Program-made: the position numbers and the translations under genes
Assembly: GCF_947331435.1 (NCBI RefSeq)
Contig: NZ_CAMZOF010000018.1
Location: forward strand, 1-61,967
DNA: 61,967 nt
Origin: Pelagibius sp. Alg239-R121
GTDB lineage: Bacteria; Pseudomonadota; Alphaproteobacteria; Kiloniellales; Kiloniellaceae
Direction of reading: 5' to 3'
In this document: piece by piece, positions 1 through 8,474 of the stretch
Numbering within the stretch: position 1 is the stretch's first letter
Layout: each line of letters begins with the position of its first letter
The notes under the pieces: generated by a model
Told to the model about the DNA's origin: nothing
What the model saw: the letters and a program-made list of their open reading frames with translations, nothing else
Database searches by the model: none

Positions 1-1224
1 ATGAACGGCCGAGTCTACGACCCGACCCTGGGACGTTTCCTCTCGGCCGATCCCAATGTGCAGGCGCCGGACGATACCCAATCCTTTAACCGTTACAGCT
101 ACGTCAAGAACAACCCGCTGAGCTATACCGATCCATCTGGGTTCTTCTTTAAAAAGATCTTCAAAAAGATCAAAGACGCCTTCTCAAAAGCCTTCAAGGC
201 GGTTGGGAACCTGATCAAAAAGGCGCTACAGAACCAGTACATTACCTCTGCCATCCAGATCGGGATAAACTTCATTCCTGGCTTGCAAGGTTGGGCGACG
301 GTGCTCATATCGGCGGCATTTTCGGGACTGGTGACACTCGCCAACGGAGGTGATCTCGGACAAGCGTTGATGTCGGCTGGGATAGCCGTGGCAACAGCTG
401 CAGCTTTCCACGGAGTTGGCACAGCTTTCGCGAAGGTCGACACCAGCTTCTTTACGGCAGGACATATAGCCAAAACCATCGCTCATGGCGCTGTCGGTGG
501 TGTTTCAAGCAAGTTACGCGGAGGTAAGTTCCACACTGGTTTTCTCTCTGCAGCTGCGGCCCAGTTCGCAGCACCTGGCATTGATCTCATTGGAGAAGGA
601 GATACGAGTCCAGGTGCCGTTGCTGCGCGTACGGCTGCTGCCGCAGTTGTAGGCGGCGCTGTTGCCGAGCTCGGAGGTGGCAAGTTTGCAAATGGCGCCG
701 TCACGGGAGCTATGAGCCGGTTCTTCAACGATGAACATGGTTTGAAAAAACTTGGATTGTTATCCGGAAAAGCTCGTGAAGACATTGGCTTTCTTGGCAA
801 TCAAATTCGTGAAAGACTAGATACAGAATTTGGAAAGCAATTGTTTGAGAGGTATTGGAAAGGTGAAGGGGATCTGACATTGTCTGAAGAACAGTTTCAA
901 AGAATGATCGCGGCTTTGTCTCCAAGCGCACCAATCCTAGAAAGTGCTCATTTCAATACTGAAAACGGGGCGTTTCACGCCTATAAGCGCGACTTTTATG
1001 GGACTCAATATGACGAGTCCCTCGGGAGTGCCTGGGTAGTTTATGATAAGAATTACTCCGCAGTTGGATTGATTGATAGATACAACTTTCACATGAAACC
1101 TTTTGCCGATAGGCCAATAATGGGGCACATCAAAACCATGATGGTTGTAGCCGCCAAAGCACTGAATTCGAGCGAAAAAGCATTTAGTGTACGATACGGA
1201 GTAACGTTGGACGCACTACGATGA
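1..1224 (+). CDS. RHS-repeat polymorphic toxin, C-terminal part (5' end outside window)
   Basis: The first residues are the RHS-associated core (MNGRVYDPTLGRFLSADP, then NRYSYVKNNPLSYTDPSG), so the real start lies upstream and the first ATG is probably internal. The core marks where the constant RHS shell ends and the variable toxin begins. After it come a Lys-rich stretch, a long Gly/Ala-rich hydrophobic pre-toxin segment (about residues 60-240, with GGAVAELGGGKFANGAVTGA) and a polar C-terminal domain of about 160 residues containing LIDRYNFHMKPF and ending in VRYGV. I do not recognise its activity. The next gene overlaps its stop by 4 bp and has a membrane anchor. That suggests an immunity protein at the envelope, hence a toxin acting in the periplasm or membrane; this is inference. 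The core closely resembles that of the giant RHS protein at 27.4-33.8 kb. Confidence 0.85.
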   Translation: MNGRVYDPTLGRFLSADPNVQAPDDTQSFNRYSYVKNNPLSYTDPSGFFFKKIFKKIKDAFSKAFKAVGNLIKKALQNQYITSAIQIGINFIPGLQGWATVLISAAFSGLVTLANGGDLGQALMSAGIAVATAAAFHGVGTAFAKVDTSFFTAGHIAKTIAHGAVGGVSSKLRGGKFHTGFLSAAAAQFAAPGIDLIGEGDTSPGAVAARTAAAAVVGGAVAELGGGKFANGAVTGAMSRFFNDEHGLKKLGLLSGKAREDIGFLGNQIRERLDTEFGKQLFERYWKGEGDLTLSEEQFQRMIAALSPSAPILESAHFNTENGAFHAYKRDFYGTQYDESLGSAWVVYDKNYSAVGLIDRYNFHMKPFADRPIMGHIKTMMVVAAKALNSSEKAFSVRYGVTLDALR

Positions 1225-1607
1225 AGAAGGTACTAATCTTGCTATCAATTTTGGCAGCGTCATTGGGCGTAGCGACTTTTGGTGTAAGTTACTATCGAGA
1301 AGTACTTTTAATAAAACAATCTGGATTAAATTTATCTCGGTTTTCGCTCACGTTACTATCTCATGACGAGCGAACAATGCGATTAGGAGCGGAAGGCCGG
1401 TCTGTATTTGAGTTTGAATTACCTTCTAATTTTCGAGGACTCACGCGGTGCGGAAGAGATGGGTATTCTCAGGCAAAGAAAATAACTAATCTCAATGAAA
1501 TAATGATAGCGGAAGAAGGGTGTTTTTACAATTTCAATAATAATGAAGGTTCAATATACAAATTTATTCTCACTGAAAGGAAAATTATTGTATTTGTAAT
1601 TACTTGA
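1221..1607 (+). CDS. Putative membrane-anchored immunity protein for the upstream RHS toxin
   Basis: A 128-residue protein whose ATG overlaps the stop of the RHS toxin (ATGA), implying translational coupling. An N-terminal hydrophobic segment (about residues 4-24, VLILLSILAASLGVATFGV) looks like an uncleaved anchor or signal peptide; the rest would be periplasmic. Two cysteines (in RCGRDGY and EEGCFYN) could form a disulfide there. The codons are much more AT-rich than in the toxin shell, as is common for swapped toxin-immunity cassettes. No family is recognised. The immunity role is inferred from position, coupling, size and topology only. Confidence 0.6.
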   Translation: MKKVLILLSILAASLGVATFGVSYYREVLLIKQSGLNLSRFSLTLLSHDERTMRLGAEGRSVFEFELPSNFRGLTRCGRDGYSQAKKITNLNEIMIAEEGCFYNFNNNEGSIYKFILTERKIIVFVIT

Positions 1608-1632
1608 TTAATAAGGGAATGCACCGAATAAA

Positions 1633-1932
1633 GTGGCAACCGATAGACTGCCGTCCTACGGGGCAGCATTGCGTGATCTCGGCACGATGGAGAAACACGT
1701 TACTGGCGGACGGAGCAACAATCGGGCGGAAAATTCGTACCTGCCGATTCGACAACGAGAACGAAGGATGCAGGGTTTCAAGTCAACAGGATCGGTGCAG
1801 AGGTTTCTCTCCACCCACGCCGCCATCTACAACACCTTCTATGTCCAACGTCATCTGATCACTCGCAAGACAATGCGGCTTTTTCGCAGTGAATCGATGA
1901 ATACCTGGCAGACCGTGATTGCAGCTGCTTGA
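1633..1932 (+). pseudogene. IS6-family transposase, C-terminal remnant
   Basis: The reading frame gives the last part of an IS6-type DDE transposase: TDRLPSYGAALRDLG carries the second catalytic Asp and NNRAENSYLPIRQRERRMQGF the catalytic Glu region. No upstream half is present: the frame opens in unrelated sequence about 25 bp after the immunity candidate. The retained part begins about where another IS6 fragment in this window (34869-35330) stops. It also marks the edge where the SprT pseudogene loses its 3' end, so an IS6 event probably truncated that gene. Confidence 0.8.
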
Positions 1933-1950
1933 GCCGCTCAGTTCAACCAT

Positions 1951-2489
1951 TCAACTGCGACCTGCCTTCGTTAAGTTGACAGCATCTGAAAAACGATCTG
2001 CCCAGGGAATATCGAAAGCCTCGCCCAAGAGAGCCTTGGCGACCATCAGAAACGCGCTGCCAGGAATCGGATAATCGTTCATCCGGTCGCCAATCCGCTT
2101 GCCGCCAGGTCGTCCAGTGCTCGACGGCATCAGACCGATAGACTCCATCTTGTCGGCCCATTCTTCGTTGTGATAGCGGCCCCGGCCCGGGTTGCCGAAG
2201 TGGTGTTGCCAGAGGTGGCACATTTCATGGACAAGCGTTTGCAGAACCTCGATGACGCGCTCCTTGCCGAAGAACTCTGGGTTCATGGCAATCTCGTCGG
2301 TCGCGGTACGGTCTTCGGCCACGAAGGGTGCCGCGAGAAATAACCCATAACCTTCTTCTGGCGCTGCAAGGTGATCAGGCAGGGCGGCAGTTCCCCCGCA
2401 AAAAGCTGTTCGTTGAAGCTGTCGTATGCCCGCTGCAATCGCCCGTATTGTTTCGGGGTCGGGGGTGTCGATGATTCCGCATGTGCCAT
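1951..2489 (-). pseudogene. SprT-like zinc metalloprotease, frameshifted and 3'-truncated copy
   Basis: This is a broken paralogue of the intact gene at 61059-61763. The N-terminal part (YGRLQRAYDSFNEQLFAGEL to KKVMGYFSR) and the later part with LVHEMCHLWQHHFGNPGRGR (the HExxH metal site) are nearly identical to the intact copy but lie in different frames. A one-base deletion at about 2325-2330 separates them: the intact copy has one more base between the matching GAAG and CGCGAGAAA. The end is also lost: after DIPWADRF similarity stops, and the zinc-ribbon tail of the intact copy is missing. The start is taken as ATG 2489, six bases after GGAG (2496-2499), rather than the ATG inside the palindrome at 2506-2521. 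Confidence 0.85.
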
Positions 2490-2505
2490 ATCTATCTCCG
2501 CGTAT

Positions 2506-2521
2506 TGTATCGTACGATACA
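2506..2521. promoter_or_regulatory. Perfect 16-bp palindrome upstream of the SprT copy (putative operator)
   Basis: TGTATCGTACGATACA is its own reverse complement. The same 16 bases occur at 61780-61795, in the same position relative to the intact SprT gene. In both places a GGAG ribosome-binding site and a start codon follow it on the minus strand, so it lies in the 5' leader or promoter and not in the coding sequence. Its size and symmetry fit a dimeric repressor site. The regulator is unknown. Confidence 0.6.
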
Positions 2522-2859
2522 TAATCAACGGCAATCGGGAAAAGGCGGCGGGGAAGTGCGCAGACGAGGACCCTTCCCCTCGCAATTCAAGCCTTGGTCG
2601 GTGAGGACTAACCTCCTTTAGGGGGCAGCTGCTGGAGGGGCCGGAATCCTACGATAAGAGTTCCCTTCCATCTTAGTTGTCTGTCTGACCAACATCTGGA
2701 ACAGATGATACCCTCAGAGCCAAACTATCCTTCCTACGTGTAGTTTCACGCGAAAGCAGGACGAACAATGGACTTTCGGTAACATCTGGTAACAAAACGC
2801 GATTTGTCATTCGCACATGCCGTGGTTACTCACCTTCCCAAATGCTATTGGAGGATACT

Positions 2860-3657
2860 GTGACTGACATACACGCCACAGCAATCGTTTCAGAGGGCGC
2901 AGAGATCGACTCTGGATGCTCGGTGGGACCGTACACCTGCATTGGTCCAAACGTTACGTTGGGTAAGAACAGCCGCGTTGGATCGCACGTAGTGATAGAT
3001 GGATACACAGAGTTAGGAGAAAATAACACCGTGTATCAATTTGCGTCTGTTGGAGCCGCGCCACAGGACACAAAATGGCAAGGTGAACCAACTCGCTTAG
3101 TAATCGGAAATAATAACGTAATTCGCGAATACGTCACTGTTCAGCCCGGACTGGAACAGTTTGGTGGTATTACACGAGTCGGAAACGAAAACCTTTTAAT
3201 GGCGTGCTGCCATATCGCACATGACGTAGTCATGGGTAATCAAAACTGGGTCGCAAACTCAGCAGCTTTAGCCGGGCATGTTGAAGTGGGGTCTCATGTG
3301 ATTTTTGCCGGGCTAAGTGGTGCACACCAATTCTGCCGAATTGGTGATAATGCTTTCATTTCTGCTGGTTCAATGGTTGCGCAAGATGTCCCTCCATATT
3401 GTTTGGTACAAGGTGACCGCGCGCGGCTTAAATCAATTAACAAAATAGGACTGGAGCGTGCTGGGTTTACCCAAGAGAGGATTGTAGAAATCCAAAGAAT
3501 TTTTAAAATGTTATTCGTGTCTAAAGAGTCTCTTGAAAAGAAGATATCGGATGTTGAGGTCAAGTATTCCGACTCATTTTATGCAAAAAAACTAATCGAA
3601 TTCATCAAGTCCAGCGAACGAGGTATTGTCTCATGGCGTCGATCTAACAAGAGATAA
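2860..3657 (+). CDS. lpxA: Acyl-[acyl-carrier-protein]-UDP-N-acetylglucosamine O-acyltransferase
   Basis: LpxA adds the first 3-hydroxyacyl chain to UDP-GlcNAc in lipid A synthesis, in the cytoplasm. The 265-residue product has the left-handed beta-helix of hexapeptide repeats from residue 5 on (IHATAIVSEGAEI, VGPYTCIGPNVTLG), the catalytic motif CHIAHD with the general base His at about residue 121, and the helical C-terminal domain. Length and order match the family. The GTG at 2860 is preferred because GGAGG (2850-2854) precedes it by 5 bases and the family usually begins just before IHPTA; an ATG at 2842 in frame is less likely. It stands alone, without fabZ or lpxB, between IS debris, and its third codon positions are AT-rich. 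It is therefore probably an acquired accessory copy in addition to the chromosomal gene. Confidence 0.92.
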   Translation: MTDIHATAIVSEGAEIDSGCSVGPYTCIGPNVTLGKNSRVGSHVVIDGYTELGENNTVYQFASVGAAPQDTKWQGEPTRLVIGNNNVIREYVTVQPGLEQFGGITRVGNENLLMACCHIAHDVVMGNQNWVANSAALAGHVEVGSHVIFAGLSGAHQFCRIGDNAFISAGSMVAQDVPPYCLVQGDRARLKSINKIGLERAGFTQERIVEIQRIFKMLFVSKESLEKKISDVEVKYSDSFYAKKLIEFIKSSERGIVSWRRSNKR

Positions 3658-3784
3658 TCGCTTGAGCGCATTCAAGCTTTTGTCCCAATCAAAGTTTAGT
3701 CCGTTCAGGACAAAATCGGCATCAATAATAACAACGAATTAGGTGTGTGGGACCTGACTCTGTCTGACGTTTTCGGATTGTATT

Positions 3785-3979
3785 TTATCGCGCTGTTAGC
3801 TTCTGTCGAAGTCTCTCATATGGCGTTTCGCCTCCCAGGGCGGCATGAGGGCGCATAAAGTTATAGAAGGCCTCCCATTCGCTGAGTTTTTGTGCGAGGT
3901 CAACATCGCCTTTGTAATCAATGAGCTGATAGAACTCCTGCTGATCGGTCAGGCGTGATCGCACAACTTTTCCGTTAAG
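3785..3979 (-). pseudogene. IS481/IS3-type transposase, C-terminal remnant
   Basis: On the minus strand this reads LNGKVVRSRLTDQQEFYQL, then EWEAFYNFMRPHAALGGETP and YERLRQKLTAR before a TAA stop. That is the end of an integrase-core (rve) transposase of the IS481 group, with the EWxxFYNxxRPHxAxGGxTPxE signature. Nothing upstream of 3979 continues the protein, so only the last 65 or so residues survive. The adjoining sequence at about 3743-3770 may hold an old IS end, but I cannot prove a terminal repeat. Confidence 0.8.
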
Positions 3980-4100
3980 TGTAGCACAACCTATAATTTT
4001 TCTTGTTACTGATCAACGATTATCTATAATTGTACTCGGTGTCCCCCAAGACGCCGAAAATGAGTCTCTCTTTGACTCAATGTTGTTTTTGTAAACTAAG

Positions 4101-4133
4101 CAGGGCCGGACCTCGCACCGGTCCTGTTTTTTT
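4101..4133 (+). terminator. Rho-independent terminator
   Basis: CAGGGCCGG (4101-4109) pairs with CCGGTCCTG (4118-4126), with one G-T wobble and an 8-base loop, and is followed directly by seven T residues. It is the cleanest intrinsic terminator in the window. It could end transcripts arriving from lpxA and insulate the gene at 4236. Confidence 0.8.
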
Positions 4134-4235
4134 GTAAGAGACCGTTTCTCGTCGGGATTAACAGACCCAACTTCGGGCCAGTTGGGGTTGATTCCGGCAG
4201 GGGCAGAAGCGAGCAATTCACGAAGGAAAGATGCA

Positions 4236-4973
4236 ATGCGTGTCGATTCGCTTGTTGTTATTAATCTTAGCGATAATTTTGGCGGCACCGTACCCACTGA
4301 AGACCGGGAAGCTGCGCATGGGCTCTATACGAAACACACAACACGGACCGATGGCGGCAATCCAAAAGCTGCCTGGTGGATTGAGATAAACAACACAAAG
4401 GAAACAGGAGATAAGACCGAGTTCACACTGGACATTGACTACAAAATTATGGAGGGCGGTCCACTACCAAGCAAGATTGATGCAGGTAACACCGGCATCT
4501 ACTTGATTTTTCACGCTAAAGAATCATCAGACCCAAATATTTTTGGTGTCGTGAGCCTCGGAAAAGCCGAGAAAAAATCCTTGCAGGCAAGTCGCTTAGT
4601 CGGAGCATTGGAAAAACTTCGGATCGAGAAAGTCCGAAAACTGTCCCTTATGGCCTGCAATGTGACCAATACCAAGACAGCGGCCTCAAGGAACTTCTTG
4701 GTGACTATCTGTAAAGAGTTCGAAAGCAGGTGGAATAGCTCCGACCGCCCCATGATAGCGGGGTATGACGATTACGTGTATGGCAGTAAATCGGGCAAAA
4801 AGTATTTGGATTCCGGTTCTAATGAACCAATGACCGGATCCGGTCACAAGCAGGTATGGGTCTGCAAATCTGGATTGCTAACCGGTGGGTACAAGCAAAT
4901 TTCTCTCGAAAAGTCCGGTTGGTCCGACAAAGAGCACTTCGAAACAAACTTAAAGACGACAACAGTTTTATAA
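4236..4973 (+). CDS. Putative caspase/clostripain-fold (peptidase C80-like) protein
   Basis: A 245-residue soluble protein without signal peptide. The start is taken at ATG 4236, preceded by an AAGGAAAG ribosome-binding site; an upstream in-frame ATG at 4182 exists. It shows the order of motifs expected of a C80/caspase-like cysteine protease. A hydrophobic strand ends in His93 (GIYLIFHAK), then come a helix and a second hydrophobic strand ending in Cys141 (VRKLSLMACNV). After that is a strand resembling the post-catalytic segment of such domains (MIAGYDDYVYGSKSGKKYL). In MARTX and clostridial toxins the His is usually followed by Gly; here it is Ala. The family call is from motif spacing only. 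The gene stands alone between terminator and non-coding DNA, with no toxin carrier nearby. Confidence 0.5.
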   Translation: MRVDSLVVINLSDNFGGTVPTEDREAAHGLYTKHTTRTDGGNPKAAWWIEINNTKETGDKTEFTLDIDYKIMEGGPLPSKIDAGNTGIYLIFHAKESSDPNIFGVVSLGKAEKKSLQASRLVGALEKLRIEKVRKLSLMACNVTNTKTAASRNFLVTICKEFESRWNSSDRPMIAGYDDYVYGSKSGKKYLDSGSNEPMTGSGHKQVWVCKSGLLTGGYKQISLEKSGWSDKEHFETNLKTTTVL

Positions 4974-6034
4974 GAAACTGTGGCTAAGCGTATAAGGCAA
5001 TCAATCACCTATTCGTCGTCACGCGTTATCTGAAAGAGTGCAGATCACATCAAATTCAATCGGCCCCCTACCTCTTCTTGATCGCCGATCATCTTCTGGC
5101 GCATAATTTAGCCTGTTCCGACCCACCAAAGGGAACGACAACATGTGTGGTTCACTCGATACGGCAAACCTCTCTTGGCAAGACACCGTTGACCTGGTGC
5201 GTCTGACGACAAATGAACCTTTATCGAGTCTTCAGCGGAAAAGACCGCTTTTCGATGCACAAGAAGACGAAGGCAACGGAAGAATGGAACGGAATCCCGA
5301 TCATCCGAGACGGCACTTTATGTCCGCTTATATCGTTAAAGTCGGTCTTCCTCGGAATATTCACAAGCGCATCCACAATAGCAGCATGTGAGCGCGTAAC
5401 AATAAACCATGAGTTTTGTTCTCGCCTTGAAGATGAGCCCTCTGCACTGGATACACTTCGTCAGCTCCTGACAATTTCCGAAATTTCCCGTCAACAGCCT
5501 GCTTGCAAATCCCAAGCCCAAACGAGTCTCACCACATGCTGAGCCACCCAACGATTGTGAGGCAGCCAGCAAGGCCAAGTCGAAGCTCATTGCCGCATGG
5601 AATGGAGCGTCGCCTGACTATTCTCATCACAGAAATCTACAGGGCTTGCGATCGTATACGTGACAACACCAACCGCAAGGCACCGATAGACTCAGTGATT
5701 AGTTAGGGGTGTCGTCCCGAACTGACTCACTCTTGTTTTGAAATTCAACCGACATAAGAATTCGTGGCGACGCGTTGGAAGCCTTCCGCAACCAGTGTCA
5801 GGGCCTAGGTTGGCAAAAGGACAAGTGATTCCAATTCGTTCTTCGTTCGATTGAATTGGAAAACATACACTTAAAACTTGTTCCAAAAATAGCGTTCTAA
5901 TATTTGGTACGAAAAGTACAAAAATAGTTTTTGCTTAACAAATATAGTAAAAAATATCGATTGTATGATTTTTGTTGACTATTTTATTGAGTTTATAGAT
6001 AACTTCGCGCGGTTTAAAGATCTGAGCGCGAGCA
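4974..6034. other. About 1 kb without a convincing gene
   Basis: Short open frames exist (for example from 5143 and 5213 on the plus strand), but none has a family resemblance I trust, and they overlap each other in different frames. The last 150 bases (5880-6000) are very AT-rich and probably hold the promoter of the gene at 6035. This reads as decayed sequence. Confidence 0.5.
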
Positions 6035-6454
6035 ATGGCGAGTCTGGTTTGTAGGCAAAGAGTGGAGGCGAGCTTCGGCCGTATGGGGCGTCTGCTGTCC
6101 TTTCTTTCTGTCTTCTATGTCGCCGTTTTTCCTCATTCGGTGCATTCCTACATTCTCCACGACCATGCCAACGGCGAGCATGATCATCAGGTTGTCGTTC
6201 ATCAAGAAAAGCTGTCCTTGAGTGAAGGCTCCGAGTTTGAACTTCCTGAAGCAGATCATTCCGAAAGCGAGCACGACGAAAACGACGAGGCAAGGGCGCA
6301 CGAGGATTGCTCGTATCATTCTGAATTCACGCTGCCGGCATCAGAAGACTATATGCCTTCGTATGTAGTTACTTCGACCAGGACGTGGTTCGTCCTGCGC
6401 CTCTGGGCACACGCACTTTCTTCAGACCCGCCCCCACCCCGAATTCAATCCTGA
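6035..6454 (+). CDS. Small His/acid-rich secreted protein, possible metal binder
   Basis: 139 residues. A hydrophobic segment (LLSFLSVFYVAVFP, about residues 19-32) looks like a signal peptide. The exported part is rich in His, Asp and Glu (YILHDHANGEHDHQ, then ESEHDENDEARAHEDCSYH) and ends in SDPPPPRIQS. The protein at 13996-14349 in the copper operon has the same plan: signal peptide, HDHA, acidic/His middle, CSxS or CSYH, and a proline-rich end (SETPPPRS). The two are probably distant paralogues. I infer a periplasmic metal-binding role; no named family is recognised. An alternative start at ATG 6083 would begin just before the signal peptide. No strong ribosome-binding site decides between the two. 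Confidence 0.6.
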   Translation: MASLVCRQRVEASFGRMGRLLSFLSVFYVAVFPHSVHSYILHDHANGEHDHQVVVHQEKLSLSEGSEFELPEADHSESEHDENDEARAHEDCSYHSEFTLPASEDYMPSYVVTSTRTWFVLRLWAHALSSDPPPPRIQS

Positions 6455-6594
6455 AACTCAAATTGTGCGCCATAAGCCCATTGGGGTTTCCGCCGCTTAG
6501 TGGCGGAGACTCGAATGTCGGGCGCCGACTTTTGCAAGAATTAAAAACAACCCGAAGAACCCATACGGCTGTATGGGTAAGGATTGAATGTATC

Positions 6595-7443
6595 ATGTCC
6601 AAATTTTTGAAATCCCTGAGTGGAGCCACTGTCGCTGCTGCGATTATTGCCGGTTCTAACCAGGCTGCTGCGGCACCTGTAACCGAGTGGGATTACTCGG
6701 TCACGGCTGGATTTTCTGGCTTTACTCCACGAGCTCCTGATCAGGAATCGGATCCGGATCGGGAAACTAACAGAGGCGTTGTCGGTGACGAAGATTCTTT
6801 TAACGGGCCAACCCGATTGAGGTGGGGCACTCCGCTCATATCCGAGAGCGACCCGCATAGCGCCCTATATGTCACTCCTGCCACAGGTGGCGACGGACAT
6901 CGGATCACCACAAACGGAGAGGCTACGGAAAGTTTTACGCTGACGCACGACAACAGGCTTCTCCAAGGACCTTATGGTAACCTTGACAGCTTTCAACTGG
7001 AAGTTGGGCTCGAGTTTCGCCCGGACGGGGGGATAGTAGAATACATTCCGATAACTCTCGAATTTAGTTATCGTGAGCAACGCACAGCTGATTGTGAGAT
7101 CAATGACCCCCTGTGCTTCGATGTTTTAGTGCTGGAGAATCCGGAAGAACTCGTGCAGTCATTCGTTCTCGACGGCGTGCTCTACTCGGTCGAGGTCTTG
7201 CTCGCTGACTTCGGGCCTCTATCGGACGAGGCTTGCGGACTTGCCGGTGCGGCCTCCGGATGCTTTGGGACCGCGACGCGTGAAACCGGGGATGAGGTCA
7301 GGGAGTATGCATCGTCGATCAGAGTAAGTTCTGATGCGATGGGCCCGACAGTCTCTGTTCCCGAGCCGGGAACTTTGGCGCTTTTTGGCTCCAGCCTGCT
7401 CTTCCTCGGGCTGGCACGCCGACGCAGAGTTCTTACGCGTTAG
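6595..7443 (+). CDS. THxN-type PEP-CTERM sorting-domain protein
   Basis: 282 residues. A signal peptide (about residues 1-26, ending NQAAAA) is followed by a beta-rich exported domain containing FTLTHDNRLLQG, the THxN motif of one PEP-CTERM subfamily. The C-terminus is a full sorting signal: VPEPGTLALFG, a hydrophobic segment (SSLLFLGLA) and basic RRRR. Such proteins are exported and processed by an exosortase, usually in exopolysaccharide producers; no exosortase is in this window. The start at 6595 puts the signal peptide at the N-terminus. A perfect hairpin (CCCATACGGCTGTATGGG) lies about 20 bases upstream and may affect translation. A second PEP-CTERM gene is at 57293-57961. Confidence 0.88.
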   Translation: MSKFLKSLSGATVAAAIIAGSNQAAAAPVTEWDYSVTAGFSGFTPRAPDQESDPDRETNRGVVGDEDSFNGPTRLRWGTPLISESDPHSALYVTPATGGDGHRITTNGEATESFTLTHDNRLLQGPYGNLDSFQLEVGLEFRPDGGIVEYIPITLEFSYREQRTADCEINDPLCFDVLVLENPEELVQSFVLDGVLYSVEVLLADFGPLSDEACGLAGAASGCFGTATRETGDEVREYASSIRVSSDAMGPTVSVPEPGTLALFGSSLLFLGLARRRRVLTR

Positions 7444-7449
7444 CAGCTT

Positions 7450-7497
7450 AGAGGCCTCCGGGTCAGGGCGTATGTTCGCGCCTTACCGGAGGCCTCT
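7450..7497 (+). terminator. Strong hairpin after the PEP-CTERM gene
   Basis: AGAGGCCTCCGG (7450-7461) and CCGGAGGCCTCT (7486-7497) are perfect 12-bp complementary arms, with a further GC-rich inverted repeat in the loop. It lies 6 bases after the stop codon. There is no long T tract, so it may act as an mRNA-stabilising or weak terminator structure. Confidence 0.6.
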
Positions 7498-7602
7498 CCA
7501 TTCAAACATGAAGATCCGTGTTGCGCTTCCGGCGTCGCTGCCACAATGGAAATTTGAACTGGCCGCGTCGGTGGCACAATCCTCAGCTATCGAGGTTTCA
7601 TC

Positions 7603-7986
7603 ATGCCACTAAAAGTCCATGAACCACTAAATGCTCAGATTGCGCAGCGTATACGTGCCCGTCGTCTCGCACTTGGCTTGACACCAGCAGACGTTGCCGA
7701 AGCCCTTGGCGTTTCTTTTCAACAGCTCCAAAAATACGAAAGCGGCGTAAATCGGATTAGTGCCGGACAACTTTACACTCTGGCCAATTTACTCGATGTA
7801 TCGATCGACTTCTTTTTTCAAAATGGCGACGTTGATCAATTGCTTTGCAGCGGCATTGATCAAGATCTTGCCAGATCAAACCAATCGGCACATCTGATTC
7901 AGGCATATTATGCTATTCCACCTGCAAAGGTGAGTGGCAGCGTGCTCAGGTTCCTTTGTTCGCTCAACGATACCAAGAAACAGTAG
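7603..7986 (+). CDS. XRE-family helix-turn-helix regulator
   Basis: 127 residues. Residues 10-65 form a Cro/CI-type helix-turn-helix (IAQRIRARRLALGLTPADVA, then VSFQQLQKYESGVNRISAGQ). The C-terminal half is a short helical region of unknown function. GAGG precedes the ATG by 7 bases. It is one of three closely related regulators here (with 23815-24231 and 40631-40996) sharing FQQLQKYE or FHQLQKYE, the NRI/NRV step and a C-terminal helix ending near a leucine-rich segment. Each lies next to a chemoreceptor gene. Here the receptor is convergent at 8475-9953. Confidence 0.9.
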   Translation: MPLKVHEPLNAQIAQRIRARRLALGLTPADVAEALGVSFQQLQKYESGVNRISAGQLYTLANLLDVSIDFFFQNGDVDQLLCSGIDQDLARSNQSAHLIQAYYAIPPAKVSGSVLRFLCSLNDTKKQ

Positions 7987-8474
7987 GGCTCGAGCGTTCG
8001 CTCGACCTTTCAGGCAATACTATCGGTCTGCGAATCTTGTGGGCCTCTTTTTGATCGCAACGCTTCCGCTATTGCAGCTTTTCTTTGCGATACAGCCGTC
8101 TCAATTTTTCCTGGTTCGCCTGTCAGTGAAAACCTCTGGGTTCGTAGACTTCTTGTTTCCCAAAATCGAGGCAAGGAGGCACGTTATTGCGCAGAGCCAT
8201 TTGATTGGGTTTTTAACCTAATAAGAACGTAATCCGGTTGATCTCTGCAACCGTCGTCCCTCTTTTAATAGGAGCGGTTGCACCTCGCGAGCAGAGCGGA
8301 TTCACACGTTTTGCCGGCACCGACTTATGGAATCTTCGAAACATGTGAAGCCGCTCTATTTCAAATGGTTAGAGTAGTAGATTTACCGTGATGTTAAGGT
8401 TACCGTTGGCGCGCCCGTCTAACTGGATCCACTACAGGCCAATTGAAAAGAGAGGGCTTAAAGTACTTCCCTTA
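7987..8474. other. Intergenic region between convergent XRE and chemoreceptor genes
   Basis: No gene seen. A short hairpin (CGAGCGTTCGCTCG) follows the XRE stop at about 7990. A longer one has arms TGCAACCG (8246-8253) and CGGTTGCA (8275-8282). Either could end transcripts from the two convergent genes. Confidence 0.5.

Noticed and set aside
5143-5391. A start resembling MCG of SOS-associated peptidases (SRAP/YedK)
   Set aside because: Only the first three residues match; the conserved Asn, Glu and His blocks of the family are not found in any frame downstream.
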